The notes under the pieces: model-generated
Told to the model about the DNA's origin: nothing
Database searches by the model: none
What the model saw: only the letters and a program-made list of their open reading frames with translations
Made by a program: the position numbers and the translations under genes
Source of the DNA: Lunularia cruciata
Taxonomy: Eukaryota > Streptophyta > Marchantiopsida > Lunulariales > Lunulariaceae
Reading direction: 5' to 3'
Assembly: GCA_948567375.1 (NCBI GenBank)
Contig: OX419758.1
Location: 56,611,001 to 56,675,000, forward strand
DNA: 64,000 nt
Part shown: positions 34,050-44,899 of the stretch, piece by piece
Numbering within the stretch: position 1 is the stretch's first letter
How the letters are laid out: every line of letters begins with the position of its first letter

Positions 34050-35404
34050 TGTCATGCCATTTGTAGCGTTGCACCTAGATTGCTCGGACTCTAGAGTAGT
34101 AGTGTTGGTAGTCAGGAGTATTTGGTAGTTACTCATAGACTACTTGTTGATAGATTGATTTTGTGTTTGAGGTATCGACTACATGGTGGGGCCCATTATC
34201 ACCGTTATCACTTGCTCCATTTGGATTGTTGGGTGTGCCATCAATGGGACCATTAGGGTTTGAGAACTAGCTCAAGTCCAAGGGGTATGATTTTGAAGTG
34301 CAGCTCCAAAGAGCTCAATTCTTTGATGTTGAGCCTTTGAGTTCTTGGCTATGATGGATAAAGACCAATGAGCATCACCTGGATTCTCTTAGCTAGTGTT
34401 GATGTGACTTGATTGTAATCAATGCCTAGTTGTTGGTAGATTATTGAGTGATAGATCAAGTATTGATTTGATTGAGAGTGATTTGAGTTGTGTAATCAAA
34501 CTAATTACATTAGAGAAGTGAAGTCAAGGGGAAATTTGATGCATAAACTAAGAGTGTTGGTGATATTTCCAAGACTTGCTGATCATTGGTAGCTCAATTG
34601 GAGTTCAAGTTTTCCCTAATGTGCAGAAGCTCATTTGATTGGTACAGATTTAGCAATAAGGCAGACGATGTGCAGAAGCACTAGCCAAATTTTAAGCAAA
34701 CAAAAGCAATTTTTGAGCAATAGTTGTGATTTTGAGCTAAGAAGGTGAAAGTAGGACCAATCTGGTACGAGTTGTGCTCAAAAAGTGAAATTGAAGGTGG
34801 AGTTGGGAACCCACACTTGTGAATTTGTGATTTGGAGAAACCTATTTTTTCAATTTGGCTTGAGTGAAGAGCTAGTGGAGGATTTGGCGGTGGGCAAACT
34901 TTAAGGATTTATGTCAGATTTTTGCTAGAGCTTATGTAAGATTTTGGCCAGATTTGGAGGAATTTCACTCAAGTTGGAGGAGTTTTGCCAAATTTGGAGG
35001 AGTTTCACCAAATTTGGAGAGGGTTCAAAGTGGCAAGAAGAAAGGCCTCATTTGGGCATTTAGAGGCTTTGAGGCATAGGGCTGTGGGGTATGAGAGGCT
35101 ACAAAGGCCTAAAAAAGCTAGCAAGCCAGCTTGTTAGCGTGAGGCTAGCTAGTTTAGAGTAGATGTTGGTCATTGTTTGGCAAAATCTACCCATCTTGCT
35201 AGATTGTGCACAACAAGGTTTGACCCATAGACCTCTTGTTCATAGACTAGTGCTCTAGCTAACTGGTCCACCCTCAATTGTTGTTCTAGTGCATATTCCA
35301 CAATTATCTATACACATGTAACTTTAGTTAGGAGAGATAATTTCATCCCATTCTTGGTGATCATGGTAGCTTAGGAAGTAGAGAACTCATATATGTTAAA
35401 TGCC
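34050..35404 (+). repeat. Element G 5' LTR
   Basis: Starts TGTCATGCCATTTG and ends GTTAAATGCCA, colinear with 56980-58310 (H). At about 1.35 kb it is far longer than the other LTRs here. It contains a tRNA-like stretch on the minus strand (35207-35277). Confidence 0.8.
35207..35277 (-). other. tRNA-like stretch with A-box and B-box in G LTR
   Basis: The minus strand reads TGGACCAGTTAGC (A-box-like), then GGGTCAAACC (B-box-like) at tRNA-like spacing. The H counterpart is at 58109-58178. There is no convincing anticodon stem, so a tRNA-derived relic is more likely than a tRNA gene. Confidence 0.4.
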
Positions 35405-35732
35405 AAATAATGACAAAGTCAATCTAGTGTTAATTTATGAGATGGAGGGTTTTCATTTAGATTTCTTGTGATTGGACCTCCTCCATTCTCTACTTCTTAT
35501 TTGAGCACCTTGTTTGTGTGAGGTGCCTTGACTTTAGAATGTTGGTGCTTTGGTGTGCTCTCAATAGTGAAGTTGGAGTAATGACCAGTCAGACTACCTA
35601 TGTTTCTCTCAAGGTGAGGCAAGAAGTGATGACCTATAGATCGTAAGAGTGCATGTTGTAATGGCAAAGCACAGTTGCCATTTCTTCTAGTGTAGTTGTC
35701 ATAGTTAGAGCTAGTCGGTGACATTTAGTTGG

Positions 35733-35782
35733 TGGTCTTGGCACTTGGAGGTGTTAGCACTTGGTGGTGTTGGCACTTGGTG
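35733..35782. repeat. Short GT-rich minisatellite in element G leader
   Basis: Three to four imperfect ~15-base units of the type GGTGTTGGCACTTGG. They lie in the leader segment absent from H. Confidence 0.7.
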
Positions 35783-35834
35783 GGGTACTTGCAGAGATTA
35801 CAATTAAAAGTTGCAATTCTTGGTTACTTTGTCA

Positions 35835-37460
35835 CGATGGAGTTCTTTGGAGATTCTAGAGGAGATAGCATTGCAATACATAGTGGGTTTACTTGGAGTG
35901 GTGCTCGATATCAACCTGTATCTCAAGTCTTAGTGAGGGAGGAGATTGACTCTGAGTTGGATTTTGACATAGGAGTTGACCTAGTTGAGAGTGCACTTGG
36001 TGTGTCCACAACGTTGTTGTAGGACAGGGACGAGATCTATGGAGCCTCCAAAAGCCCCAGGTGTTACTTTGGTACAATGGGTACCATTGAGTTGGATGAC
36101 TTCATCTAGGAGTTTGATAGTTGGTATGATCTATAGCAGATGCGGAACCCGAATTTGTTCACATCCTTCATGGCATGGAAAGGCTTGTTTTAGCATTTGG
36201 AGGGTCCATTGATGGATGACTACCATAAGTTCAAGAGAGCTTACTTGGAGGAGATTGAGCTATGGAAACAATATTGGTCTCTAAACTATGTCTCCATTAC
36301 TTTAGGCTTTGTTTCTATGGGTAGATTGGTTGTACCCACGAGTTCTAGCTCTAGTAGCATTGGTGGATCTCTTGAGATGGTGCTACTACGAGTGGAGGTA
36401 CTACTACAAGAGGTGGTGTAGTATTGTGGTTTAACCCTATGGTGGAGTTCTTCTAGTATCTGAGGTAGAACTACCAAGGATTGCGGATTGACAAATTGAG
36501 GAGCTTGCAAGAGTTCCAGTGGAAGGCTAGAGAGAGCCTATGCAAGGCATACACTCACATGAGATAGTTGATTAGTTTTACTTAGGGAGTTACTAACGCC
36601 TAGGCAGTCCAGTTTTGGTATGGGATACTAGACAAGGAGTTGTGACATAAATTCCATGATGCTACATTGTTACAAGCTACTTTGCCTACTTTGGTAGTGG
36701 TCTTTGGTTTGGCTGAGCATATTGAACTCATAATGGTGGAGGAGAGAGTGGTGACATTTGGATTTGGTAGGGAGATCTAATCCACAACAATTACTTCTTC
36801 CAAAGTGTAGCAAAGTGCACCACACTATGTTGGTTTCTGAAGACAAGGTGGATAGCCTAGATCCTATGGAGCGAGTGAAGTGCCTAGTAATGCTAGACCC
36901 TTACCTTCATTTTTTGGTCAACAACAACTACTGAGTAGTGGTATTGCTTGTTAGACTTGTGGTGGAACTCACCATAGGAGAGAGTGTACTCAAGGTAGTA
37001 GACTTGATACCTCTGGTGCATCATAGCCAACTTAGAGACAATGTGAGCATTGCCATAGATTTGGTCACATTAGTGATCGATGCTTTGACCTACATTCGTA
37101 GTTATGGAGTGGTAGGGCTGCTATGGCAAGTGATAGAGGAGCTACAGGTCATGGAGGACAAGGTAGTAGAGGCGGTGGTAGAGGATCCACACCTAGTAGA
37201 AGTGTAGTACCTGCCCTTACTTCTAAAACAACCATGGCTACTTGCATTGAGCAATTGGAGCAAAGATTGGCTAGCATGGCCATAGCTCAGAGGAGATCAA
37301 ATTTTGGTGCCAAGGCTTCAACCTCATATGTTGGTGATAGAGATGCCTTGGATTTCATGTATGAAACAACATAGGTAGATGCCTTTGCCGCAATGACTAG
37401 GAGTGCAGTACATGCTCTAGAGCCTAGAGGAGCGTTAGTGGAGTTGGACTCATAGAGAGG
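35835..37460 (+). pseudogene. Element G gag
   Basis: The N-terminal part (35835-36300) contains Met-Glu-Phe-Phe-Gly-Asp and an Asp-Tyr-His-Lys-Phe-Lys segment. The capsid part (36440-36760) parallels H, and a zinc-knuckle region lies at 36950-37100. A Gly/Arg-rich piece and a coiled-coil-like Gln-Leu-Glu-Gln-Arg-Leu segment follow at 37240-37270. Stops are frequent (for example near 36020, 36420 and 36780). The region at 35835-36260 has no counterpart in H. Confidence 0.7.
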
Positions 37461-37879
37461 ATAGGTTGGAAGACAAGTTTGACTTTCTCATTCTTTCATG
37501 CTCTCTAAGGCCTTATAGACATCATCCATGGATCCAAGATATCTAGTGCAGGTGTGGTAGGTGATGCTAGGATGCATGGTGAACTAACTACTAGTCAACC
37601 ACATGCTCCAACCCAAATTGAGTCTAGCACAATGTTGAGGGTGGCTCAATTGATTATGCATTGTCCTTTATTTTCAACTAGTGATATGTGTCCATTGGAA
37701 GTTGACCCAACCAATGTTCCAGTTGGCTACCATGCTTTGTGAGAGTAGGGATGATGTGGTTCCTACTACTAGAGCAAAGGTGGTTGATAATGGATTTGAC
37801 TTGGTTGAGGAGCATGGGATCTGCTCAACGACCAATGGTTTATGGTAGGCAAATAACAAGCTTGGAGGAGTCATGAGCT

Positions 37880-38330
37880 AGACCAGCCTTTGAGCAAGCA
37901 TGGTCTACACTTTGGGTTGTCATGTTGGATAACCAACGGGGGATTTTTTGTTTGGTGGGACCTTCAAGGAAGGTCTATACACCATAGAGGATCTTACTTG
38001 ACTTTGGTGCTCAATTCTTTATGTTGGGAAAGGCTACAGTTGTCAATTTGGAGTTACAAAAGACCAATATGGAGAGGTGTCTATTTCAAATCCAAACATC
38101 TATAAGTGGTGGTTCTACACAATACATCACATATGGAGAGCTGGTCATTCAAATTCAGCCCAATCATCCGGCTGATAGCTCTATGGTGAGAGGTCAAGCC
38201 ATCGTGACCATAGTTGAGTCATATGATGTGTTAGTTGGAGGAGCAATGTTATATCCCATGGGTTTCAATATTGATTATTGGGAGGAGATATCTTCCTATA
38301 GACCAGGCTGGCAGTCTAGTGAGGGATAAG
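37880..38330 (+). pseudogene. Element G protease region
   Basis: A Leu-Leu-Asp-Phe-Gly-Ala segment near 37990-38015 marks the aspartic protease active site (Asp-Ser/Thr-Gly-Ala in active enzymes). It is followed by Met-Leu-Gly and, later, Tyr-Asp-Val-Leu-Val-Gly-Gly and Pro-Met-Gly-Phe. H has the same order. Stops and a frame change are present. Confidence 0.6.
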
Positions 38331-38711
38331 TATGTTGCCTACCAATATGCTTCAATAGTGGTAATCTTGGTTCATTATAGTCTAGGACCATGGTGACATC
38401 AATTTCAACTTTTAATGGTGTTGTTACTTGGCCTGGTGACTTATTGGAAGGGAATGCCTATGCAAAGGATACTCAAGTACCAGAGGAGATCATTTAGATT
38501 TGGAGTATGAGTAGGATTTTTCCATCCACCTTGGATGTTCCATTGTGGAGTTTAAAGGAGGCATTGTAGTAACATTGAGATCAATTGGTGCAGTAGGCTT
38601 GGAGTGGAGCCTTTATACCACCAAAAGACCAATGTGAGGATGAGCTTCTAGAGTCAATTACCTTGACACCTCTAGATACCACACTCATTGCTTGGTAGTA
38701 TCTAGTAGAGG

Positions 38712-39725
38712 GAGTATGTCTATTGGAGTTGTTTGGTGGGATTAGCATTGGACTAGATGCGGTACTATAGATGGGTATACGAGTACATAGGTACTTGTAT
38801 ATGGAGAAAGATGAGACTACTAGGCAAGTCTCTCTCCATCATGTGGCACACTTGGCCTATTGGTATCTTGAGTTATTACCAATATCAACAGTCAAGGGTT
38901 ACCAAAAGGCCCTACTAGTAGAAATTTCTTTGTTGGGGGTGCATGATCTAAAGAGACATGGGCTTGTTCATTTGGTGATTTTTGGATAGCTATGTTAGGG
39001 ATATACACATGTTGGTTGAGGTTTGGGTCTTCAAGATCCTTGTTCTAGTGTGTTTTGGGAGATGTTATGGATACTAAAACATCTCCTCGTTCATTAATCC
39101 ATTTCTCTAACATACCTTTTGAAGAAAGTCCTTTTGATGGGTGATTCCATATCTCCAACCTACCTTTTGAAGAACATCCCTTTCATGGGTGATTCTTGCA
39201 TCCAGGTAGTGGTAAGTACACATTAGGTCCATTCTTGGATGGGACCTACTGTGTTATTAGATGCAGCCAGAGTGGGATCATGAGCTGATTGTCTTCTTCT
39301 TTGGTGTGTGAACCTCTTACCTAGAGAGGTTCTACGACGTGCTTATGATGGGATTCAGCAACTAGACTACATCATTTTTGATGACATCTTGGATGTTGGG
39401 CATTAATCTCAGATAGTGGTAGTAGCTAATAGGTCACCTATGGCAATTGTGAACCTAGTTAGACAACCCCAAAGTCACTTTTCCCACACTTATGAGTTTC
39501 CCAAGATCCCATGCTTTTTGAGAAGGAGGTCTTGGATTGGTTTGGGACTCACAATTACAAAAGTTGGTAGAGCTCAACGCCGATGAGAGAGAGTAGGCAT
39601 TTGCATTGGTATTACCATTGTTCCAATAGTGTTAGAGGCATCTAAGCATCAGGTGTTAGGTCAAGCTATAGACGTAAATTGTTTAACTTGGATTTTGAGC
39701 CTTGGCTTTGCAAAGCAATGTAGGA
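38712..39725 (+). pseudogene. Element G DNMT3-like DNA methyltransferase domain, degraded
   Basis: Colinear with the methyltransferase domain of H. The SAM-binding segment Leu-Glu-Leu-Phe-Gly-Gly-Ile-Ser is kept near 38723-38746, and Arg-Tyr-Leu-Tyr-Met-Glu-Lys-Asp-Glu follows. The catalytic segment is destroyed: where H reads Gly-Trp-Pro-Cys-Gln-Gly, G reads Gly-stop-Leu-Cys-stop-Gly (38984-39001). The Glu-Asn-Val-Pro region is present twice, in altered form, through a 48-bp duplication (39104-39199). The later Leu-Leu-Asp-Ala-Ala-Arg-Val-Gly and Arg-Gln-like segments are recognisable. No active enzyme is possible, but G keeps a Gln codon (39032-39034) where H has a stop. Confidence 0.8.
39104..39199. 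repeat. 48-bp tandem duplication over the methyltransferase ENV motif in G
   Basis: Two 48-base units (39104-39151 and 39152-39199), each with TACCTTTTGAAGAA...GGGTGATTC. H has one unit (from about 61380). The length is 16 codons, so the frame is kept. Confidence 0.88.
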
Positions 39726-40079
39726 TGCGCTTGATAGGCATCACCACTTGGACACTTATGAGCCTTGTGCTTATCAAGATGATTCAGGCACATGCTAGGG
39801 ATGATGGACCGAGTGGACAAGGTATTCTTGGGACACAGTCAATGGCTACTAGGGAGAATGGTCTACTTGGAGTCCATCCAAGTGAGTATGGGTTACTTGG
39901 ATTACTCCCTTGGTCTACTTGAGATGCAGCTAGAAGATGTATGGAGCTTGCAGCCAGATTGGAGGGAGTTTTTTACATTAAGATTGGGACCTCTAGTGGT
40001 TGGGAGCATGACACTACTACTCCCAAGGGTCTAGTGTAGCAGCTAATTAATATATCTTCCACTCCTACAACAGTTACAA

Positions 40080-41021
40080 AGGATACTTGGGAGCCAAATC
40101 TTGGACCCAAGCTTACAAGAGAGGAAAGATAGAGAGTTTGGAGGTTCTTGAGGAGCTACACAAGTTTTTTTGCCTTCAATATGAAAGATTTAGGTGCTCT
40201 AAAGGGACTTGGTATACAGATTGAGTTGACTAGTGATACACTAGTTTTTTGACATCCCGATTGATATAGTGATATGGAGTGAGCATTGATTCAAAGCCAA
40301 AGTAGTGACCTTTTTGAGGCTGGTTTGGTAGAGATATCACATGGAGAGTATGCATCAACAACAATAATGTCAACCAAGAAGGATATGCATGACAACTAAA
40401 CAGATAGGTGGATGTGTGGAGATTACCATCTTATCAATCAACAAACTAGGGTTGATTATTATGCAATGCCTACACCAAAGGAGATCTTTGATGTGATTGG
40501 GCATACAAAGGTTTTTAGTACTTTGGATCTTCATTAGGATATCATTAGTTGCCAATCAGGGAGGAGGATAAGTCCAAGATAGCACTTTAGGCTATTGATC
40601 CTCACGGCAAGGATGTGTTATATTAGTGGAGGTTCTTACCATTTGGGTTCAAGAACACTCCTTATGAGTTCCAATGGGTCATAGATAGGATCTTGGCTGG
40701 ATTGGATTTTGCTTGGTGTTATATTGATGACACTTTGGTCTATAGCACTACTATGGAGGAGCATGAGAAACAATTGTTGGAGGTGTTGAGATCTGAGATC
40801 TCATAGACTCAAATTACATCTTGGGAAGTGTAGGTTCTTCCACAAGCAGGTTGAGTATTTGGGTCACACTATCTACCCCGGAGGACTTGGTGTTCAACAG
40901 ACCAAGGTGGAAGCTATTGCATGTATTCTTCAACCTACAAATGTGAGCAAAATGTAAGCATTCCTAGGATTAGCAAACTTCTATCGTTGCTATGTTAGAG
41001 GATTTAGTACCATTGCCAAGG
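40080..41021 (+). pseudogene. Element G reverse transcriptase, cut by element J
   Basis: Pieces in two or three frames match the H reverse transcriptase: Glu-Ile-Ser-His-Gly-Glu-Tyr-Ala-Ser, Phe-Ser-Thr-Leu-Asp-Leu, a Tyr-Ile-Asp-Asp catalytic segment near 40722-40733, and Tyr-Leu-Gly-His-Thr-Ile-Tyr-Pro. The start of the RNase H linker follows. At 41021 the sequence switches to the TGTAATAATATGG start of J's LTR within the codons after Ser-Thr-Ile-Ala-Lys. Confidence 0.8.
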
Positions 41022-41174
41022 TGTAATAATATGGAGTTTAGCAATGAAGTTAATCAAGGCTAATGAAGTAGTGAATAGGCTAAATTAGCCTAGAATAATT
41101 TTGAAGTATCTAAGAAGCTTCTTGGGAAGCTTCCTACTAACTTAGCTTGCACCCCAAGTAGGTTGTTTCTAGAA

Positions 41175-41194
41175 GGAAGCTTCTAGAAGCTTCC
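41175..41194 (+). promoter_or_regulatory. Heat-shock-element-like array in J LTR (four alternating GAA/TTC units)
   Basis: GAA at 41176, TTC at 41181, GAA at 41186 and TTC at 41191 are spaced exactly five bases apart. This is the consensus architecture for heat-shock factor trimers; the pair TTC 41167 / GAA 41172 lies just upstream. It sits in U3 about 140 bp before the TATA box. Function is inferred from pattern only. Confidence 0.5.
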
Positions 41195-41334
41195 AAGCAA
41201 CTTAACTTGCACGCCTAGAAGACGGCTTCAAGAAAGAAGTTTCTTGAGAAGCTTCCCGGTTAACTTGGCTTGCATTCCAAGAAAGTGGCTCAAGAAAGCT
41301 TCTTAAGAAGCTTCTCAAGAAATTTTATGATCCC

Positions 41335-41342
41335 TATAAATA
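41335..41342 (+). promoter_or_regulatory. TATA box of element J 5' LTR
   Basis: TATAAATA at the same place as in A (1144-1151). Confidence 0.65.
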
Positions 41343-41445
41343 CAAGAGCCAAAGCTCTTGCTAGGCATTGAGAGCGTTCCTCATTCAAGTGTCTCAATGT
41401 GAGCTTCCATTCTCCTATTTCTCTCCTCAGTCTTGGTCTTTTACA

Positions 41446-41457
41446 TTGGTATCAGAG
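41446..41457 (+). other. Element J primer-binding site, initiator tRNA-Met type
   Basis: TGGTATCAGAGC one base after the LTR end, a perfect plant initiator tRNA-Met primer site. Confidence 0.92.
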
Positions 41458-41715
41458 CAAAAGTTGGATGAATGGAATTTATGGACCACCAAATCCACTT
41501 CCACCAAACCATTGGGATTTTTGTGTCCAAGTACTACCCAAGCATTTTTTCACACAATTCATCACCTCATGCTTTAGGCAAGATTTTCTACATATGATCA
41601 CCATATATAAGATATCCTTGGTGCTTCTGGTTGTAAGTTATGGAGAACGGTGGACATGTTGTTTCTATGTGTTAATAGATTATATAGATTAGGAGTGGTG
41701 TGATAGAGTAGCACC

Positions 41716-42620
41716 CATGGCAGTAATGGTCAAGGTTATCATTGCTATGCAACAACAAATCAAGCATCTTACTTGATTATTTGATGAGCAAGATCATCGA
41801 CAACAAGAGCACATAGAGAGGGTAATAGTTTGAGAAGAAGATCAAATTGGATTTCCTAAACCTAAGGTACTCAAAGGCAAGAATCTCCCGGGTGTAGTGG
41901 AGAATTTTGTGTTTGATTTTGAATGTTATTTTGAAGCTACCAATCTTCAAGATAATAGATTCTCTTGGCTTTAGCCAATTGGATAGAGTAGCAAACCTAT
42001 GGTGGCAATTCCAAGTTGAGTGAGTTGAACAAAAAATTGTTACACCAACCTTGACGTGGGAAAAATTCAAGAGCACAATAATTAGTCAATTCTAAGCTAT
42101 AAATACCACATGAGCTACACAGATAGGTTGACAAAGTTGAAATAGATTGGCTCTATAAGAAGTTACATCACACAATTCAATAACACCATCATGAAAATTT
42201 TAGATATATTGGAAAGTGAAGCTTTGGATCAATTTGTGAGGAGCTTGAAGTCAAGAACCAAGTTAGAGGTAACCATACAAGAGTCACAACACTTGGAGGA
42301 AGCCATGCGGTTGGCCAAACATTTTTATTCCTTGGTTGCAACAACTTGGTCTTGACCTTGACCTCCACAAAACCTATTGATACACTACACATGGGTGGAA
42401 AAGCCGACACCAATGGAGATTGATGCCATTCAACAAAGACCACTTGGCATTGCAAATAGAGAGAAATTGCAAAAAAATGGTGGTTATTTTTAGTATCACC
42501 AATTAGGATATCATATCATTGAATGTCCACTCAAGAATGTGCAACCTTGACAAGTTGCCTAGATGGAGTTTGTGAAGAAGAATGATCAAGGAAACAAGGA
42601 ATCTTAGTAGGGCATTTTGA
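41716..42620 (+). pseudogene. Element J gag
   Basis: Opens with Ala-Val-Met-Val-Lys-Val-Ile-Ile-Ala-Met-Gln-Gln-Gln near 41718. A Phe-Pro-Lys-Pro-Lys-Val-Leu-Lys-Gly-Lys-Asn segment and capsid-like Glu-Asn-Phe-Val-Phe-Asp-Phe-Glu follow. A zinc-knuckle relic lies near 42475-42535 with the first Cys positions lost and the His-x4-Cys part kept (Tyr-His-Ile-Ile-Glu-Cys-Pro). Several stops and frameshifts are present. Confidence 0.7.
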
Positions 42621-42649
42621 GCTACCTACTTATTGGTTCCAAAAGAATT

Positions 42650-43000
42650 GAAGGCTTGACCTATGCAAGTTTATTTTACTTGCAAGGTACAATATCTAAT
42701 TGTGGTTGTAGGATTTTGGTTGATTCTAGAAGTTCAGAGAATTGTATGTCTATGCAGTTAGCAAAGGATTGGGTATTCCTATCAAGCTAGTAATTGGAAG
42801 TAGATTGATGATGGTAGATGGTAGAAAAGGTTATGCATTTTGTACCTTGCATCCCATTACCTTCAAGATTGGGAAGTAGTATTTGGAGTGTATGAGGTTT
42901 GTACTGGCACCTCTACACTACGATGTCATTCTAAGACTACCTTTGCTTGAACATCATAAGGTTCAATTTGATTGAACATGACAACAAATTCAAGTACAAC
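42650..43000 (+). pseudogene. Element J protease remnant
   Basis: Pieces parallel A: Leu-Gln-Gly-Thr-Ile-Ser-like start, a Val-Asp-Ser-Arg-Ser segment in place of the catalytic Asp-Ser-Gly, and Tyr-Asp-Val-Ile-Leu-Arg-Leu-Pro near 42918-42940. Frame changes occur. Confidence 0.6.
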
Positions 43001-43080
43001 ACCAAGGCTAGAATTTTTGATTAATTTTTGATAAGGTTTTTTGGCACCTTTGAGTAAGGCATCCAAGGATAGTTAGTCCC

Positions 43081-43320
43081 AAAATGGGAAGTTTGTAAGG
43101 AAAGCATCCATAGAATAAGTTTTGGAAGAAGAGAAGCCCCAAAATGGGAATTTTGTAAAGAAAGCAACCATAAAGTAAGCTTTGAAGGAAGAGAAGTCCT
43201 AAGATGGGAAGTTTATCAAGAAAGTAGCCATAGAGCAAGCCTTGAAGGAAGATACGTCCCTAGATGAGAAGTTTGTTAGTGAAGCAGCTATAGAATAAGC
43301 TTTGAAGGAAAATAAGTCTA
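43081..43320 (+). repeat. Four 60-bp tandem units between J protease and RT
   Basis: Each unit reads approximately AAGATGGGAAGTTTGTCAAG...AGCCATAGAGCAAGC...GAAGGAAGAGAAGTCC. The period is exactly 60 bases (20 codons), so the frame is preserved and encodes a charged Leu-Lys-Glu-Glu-Lys-Ser / Gly-Lys-Phe-Val-Lys-Lys repeat. A has about two units (near 3700-3820), so copy number varies in the family. Confidence 0.9.
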
Positions 43321-44330
43321 TTTGTGCAGTGTGGATCAAGCCAGTTGCACAAGGACAATCTAAGGAGAGTCAAGAGCCTCATCAAGCAATGGTTGATCAC
43401 ATAGTTCAAGAGTTTGCAGATGTGTTTCCGGATGATCTACTAACGGGAATACCCTCTGATTGTGGTATGCCCTTCAAGATTGAGTTAGTACTAAAGAGTA
43501 CTCTAGTGAGTAGACCAATTTATTGGCTCTCACCAAAGGAGTTGGAGGAGTTGCAAACAACACTCTTGGAATTGTTGGAGAAGGATTTCATATGACATAG
43601 TACATCTCCTTGGGGAGCACCAGTACTACTTGTTCCAAAGAAGGATGGAGGACTACATTTTTGTATTGATTATCATGGGCTCAATAAACAAATAGTGAAG
43701 AATGCATACCCTTTGCCTCAAATTGATGACTTGCTTTATCAACTGAGTGGAGTACAATACTTCTCCAAGTTGGATCTTTGCAACGGCTATTGGTAAATAC
43801 CAATTTATAAGGAAGATGTGCAAAAAATTTCCTTTTGCACAAGGTATGGATATTTTGAGTGGAGAGTTTTGCCTTTTGGGCTCACTAATGCTCCAGTAAT
43901 CTTCATGGATCAGATGCATTGGGTATTGGATAGATTGTTGGATCAAGATGTGATGGTGTTCTTGGATGCTATCTTAATCTATAGCAAGATAGAGGAAGAA
44001 CATGTGAATCATGTACAAGAAGTCCTAAGACGACTATGACAATGGAAATTTTATTGCAAGAAGTTGAAGTGTGCTTTTTAGCAAAAGAAAGTTACCTTCT
44101 TTAGTCACAAGATGTCATCAGAGGAGATCAAGATGGAAGAGAAAAAAATCAAGGCCATTGTTGATTGGCCTACTCCAAAGGATGCTACTAAAGTATGGGC
44201 ATTTAATACATTGGCTAGTTTTTACCAACAATTCATCCACTACTATGTTCATGTGGCTGTGCCATTCATTGATCTCTTGGGGAAGGACTTGAGCTTTCAA
44301 TGGACCAACAAGCACAAAGAAGCATTCTAG
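43302..44330 (+). pseudogene. Element J reverse transcriptase
   Basis: The open segment 43302-43595 has Phe-Ala-Asp-Val-Phe-Pro-Asp-Asp-Leu and Tyr-Trp-Leu-Ser-Pro-Lys-Glu-Leu-Glu-Glu-Leu. A TGA follows, then Trp-Gly-Ala-Pro-Val-Leu-Leu-Val. The segment 43818-44039 has Pro-Phe-Gly-Leu-Thr-Asn-Ala-Pro and the catalytic box, here Phe-Leu-Asp-Ala in place of Phe-Leu-Asp-Asp (43960-43971). The segment 44112-44330 covers the thumb/connection. The change of the second catalytic Asp to Ala would by itself abolish activity. Confidence 0.8.
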
Positions 44331-44333
44331 AAG

Positions 44334-44760
44334 TTGAAACATATAGTGTCTTCAAGACCAATTCTTCAACCATATGATACTCAACTACCATGTGTGGTTG
44401 ATTTTGATGCTTCTAACTTTGGAATTGGAGCCGTGTTGCAACATGCATTCACGGATGGATTACATCCCATTGCCTTTGTGTCTCATAGACTAAATACAAC
44501 AGAAAGGAATTACTTTGCTCAAGAATAGGAACAAATTAGTGATGGTATAAACCACCAAGATATGGAGGCATTATCTCTTGGGGAAACAAGTAGTCATGCA
44601 AACTAATCACAAGCCCTTGTTGCAAACATTACATTTGGAATGTATGAAGAGTCAACTTCATCAATGAGAGGAACAAATATATTTGTTTGACATCAAACTT
44701 GAGTACAAACTTGGTCGGTTCTATGTCATCTTTGATGCCCTACCACAATGACCTAATTTT
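44334..44760 (+). pseudogene. Element J RNase H
   Basis: The open segment 44334-44528 has Val-Val-Asp-Phe-Asp-Ala-Ser-Asn-Phe, Ile-Gly-Ala-Val-Leu-Gln and Ala-Phe-Val-Ser-His. Later pieces keep His-Lys-Pro-Leu-Leu-Gln. A TAG stands after Tyr-Phe-Ala-Gln-Glu (44526-44528). Confidence 0.75.
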
Positions 44761-44899
44761 AAGTCTCTTCTTCTCATCATGGTGACAATTATGATAGTGT
44801 CAATCGACTCCAAAGTCCAATCCAAGTTTACGATAGCTCTACAACAAGATCCATTCTTTTAGATGGTACAAGGTCATCTTGCAGCATGCGACAAGGAGT

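Larger units (their letters stand above)
34050..41021 (+). mobile_element. Element G: methyltransferase-bearing Ty3/gypsy retrotransposon, cut by element J
   Basis: Order: 5' LTR (34050-35404), leader and gag, protease, DNMT3-like methyltransferase, RT and the start of RNase H. The copy ends at 41021 within the Phe-Tyr-Arg-Cys-Tyr-Val-Arg-Gly-Phe segment, where element J's LTR begins. Element H has the same order, which confirms the layout. G is inserted in the RNase H of element I. The copy is extensively decayed: many TAG, TAA and TGA codons stand where H has Gln, Arg or Trp, and frames shift in RT. G keeps about 670 bp of gag N-terminal region that H has lost. Confidence 0.88.
41022..41444 (+). 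repeat. Element J 5' LTR
   Basis: TGTAATAATATGGAG...TCTTTTACA. The U3 has several palindromic AAGCTTCT/AGAAGCTT modules, including a perfect four-unit heat-shock-element-like array (41175-41194), then TATAAATA at 41335-41342. Confidence 0.88.

Noticed and set aside
43008-43238. Minus-strand repetitive hydrophobic frame resembling a membrane protein
   Set aside because: Complement of the 60-bp charged repeat in element J.
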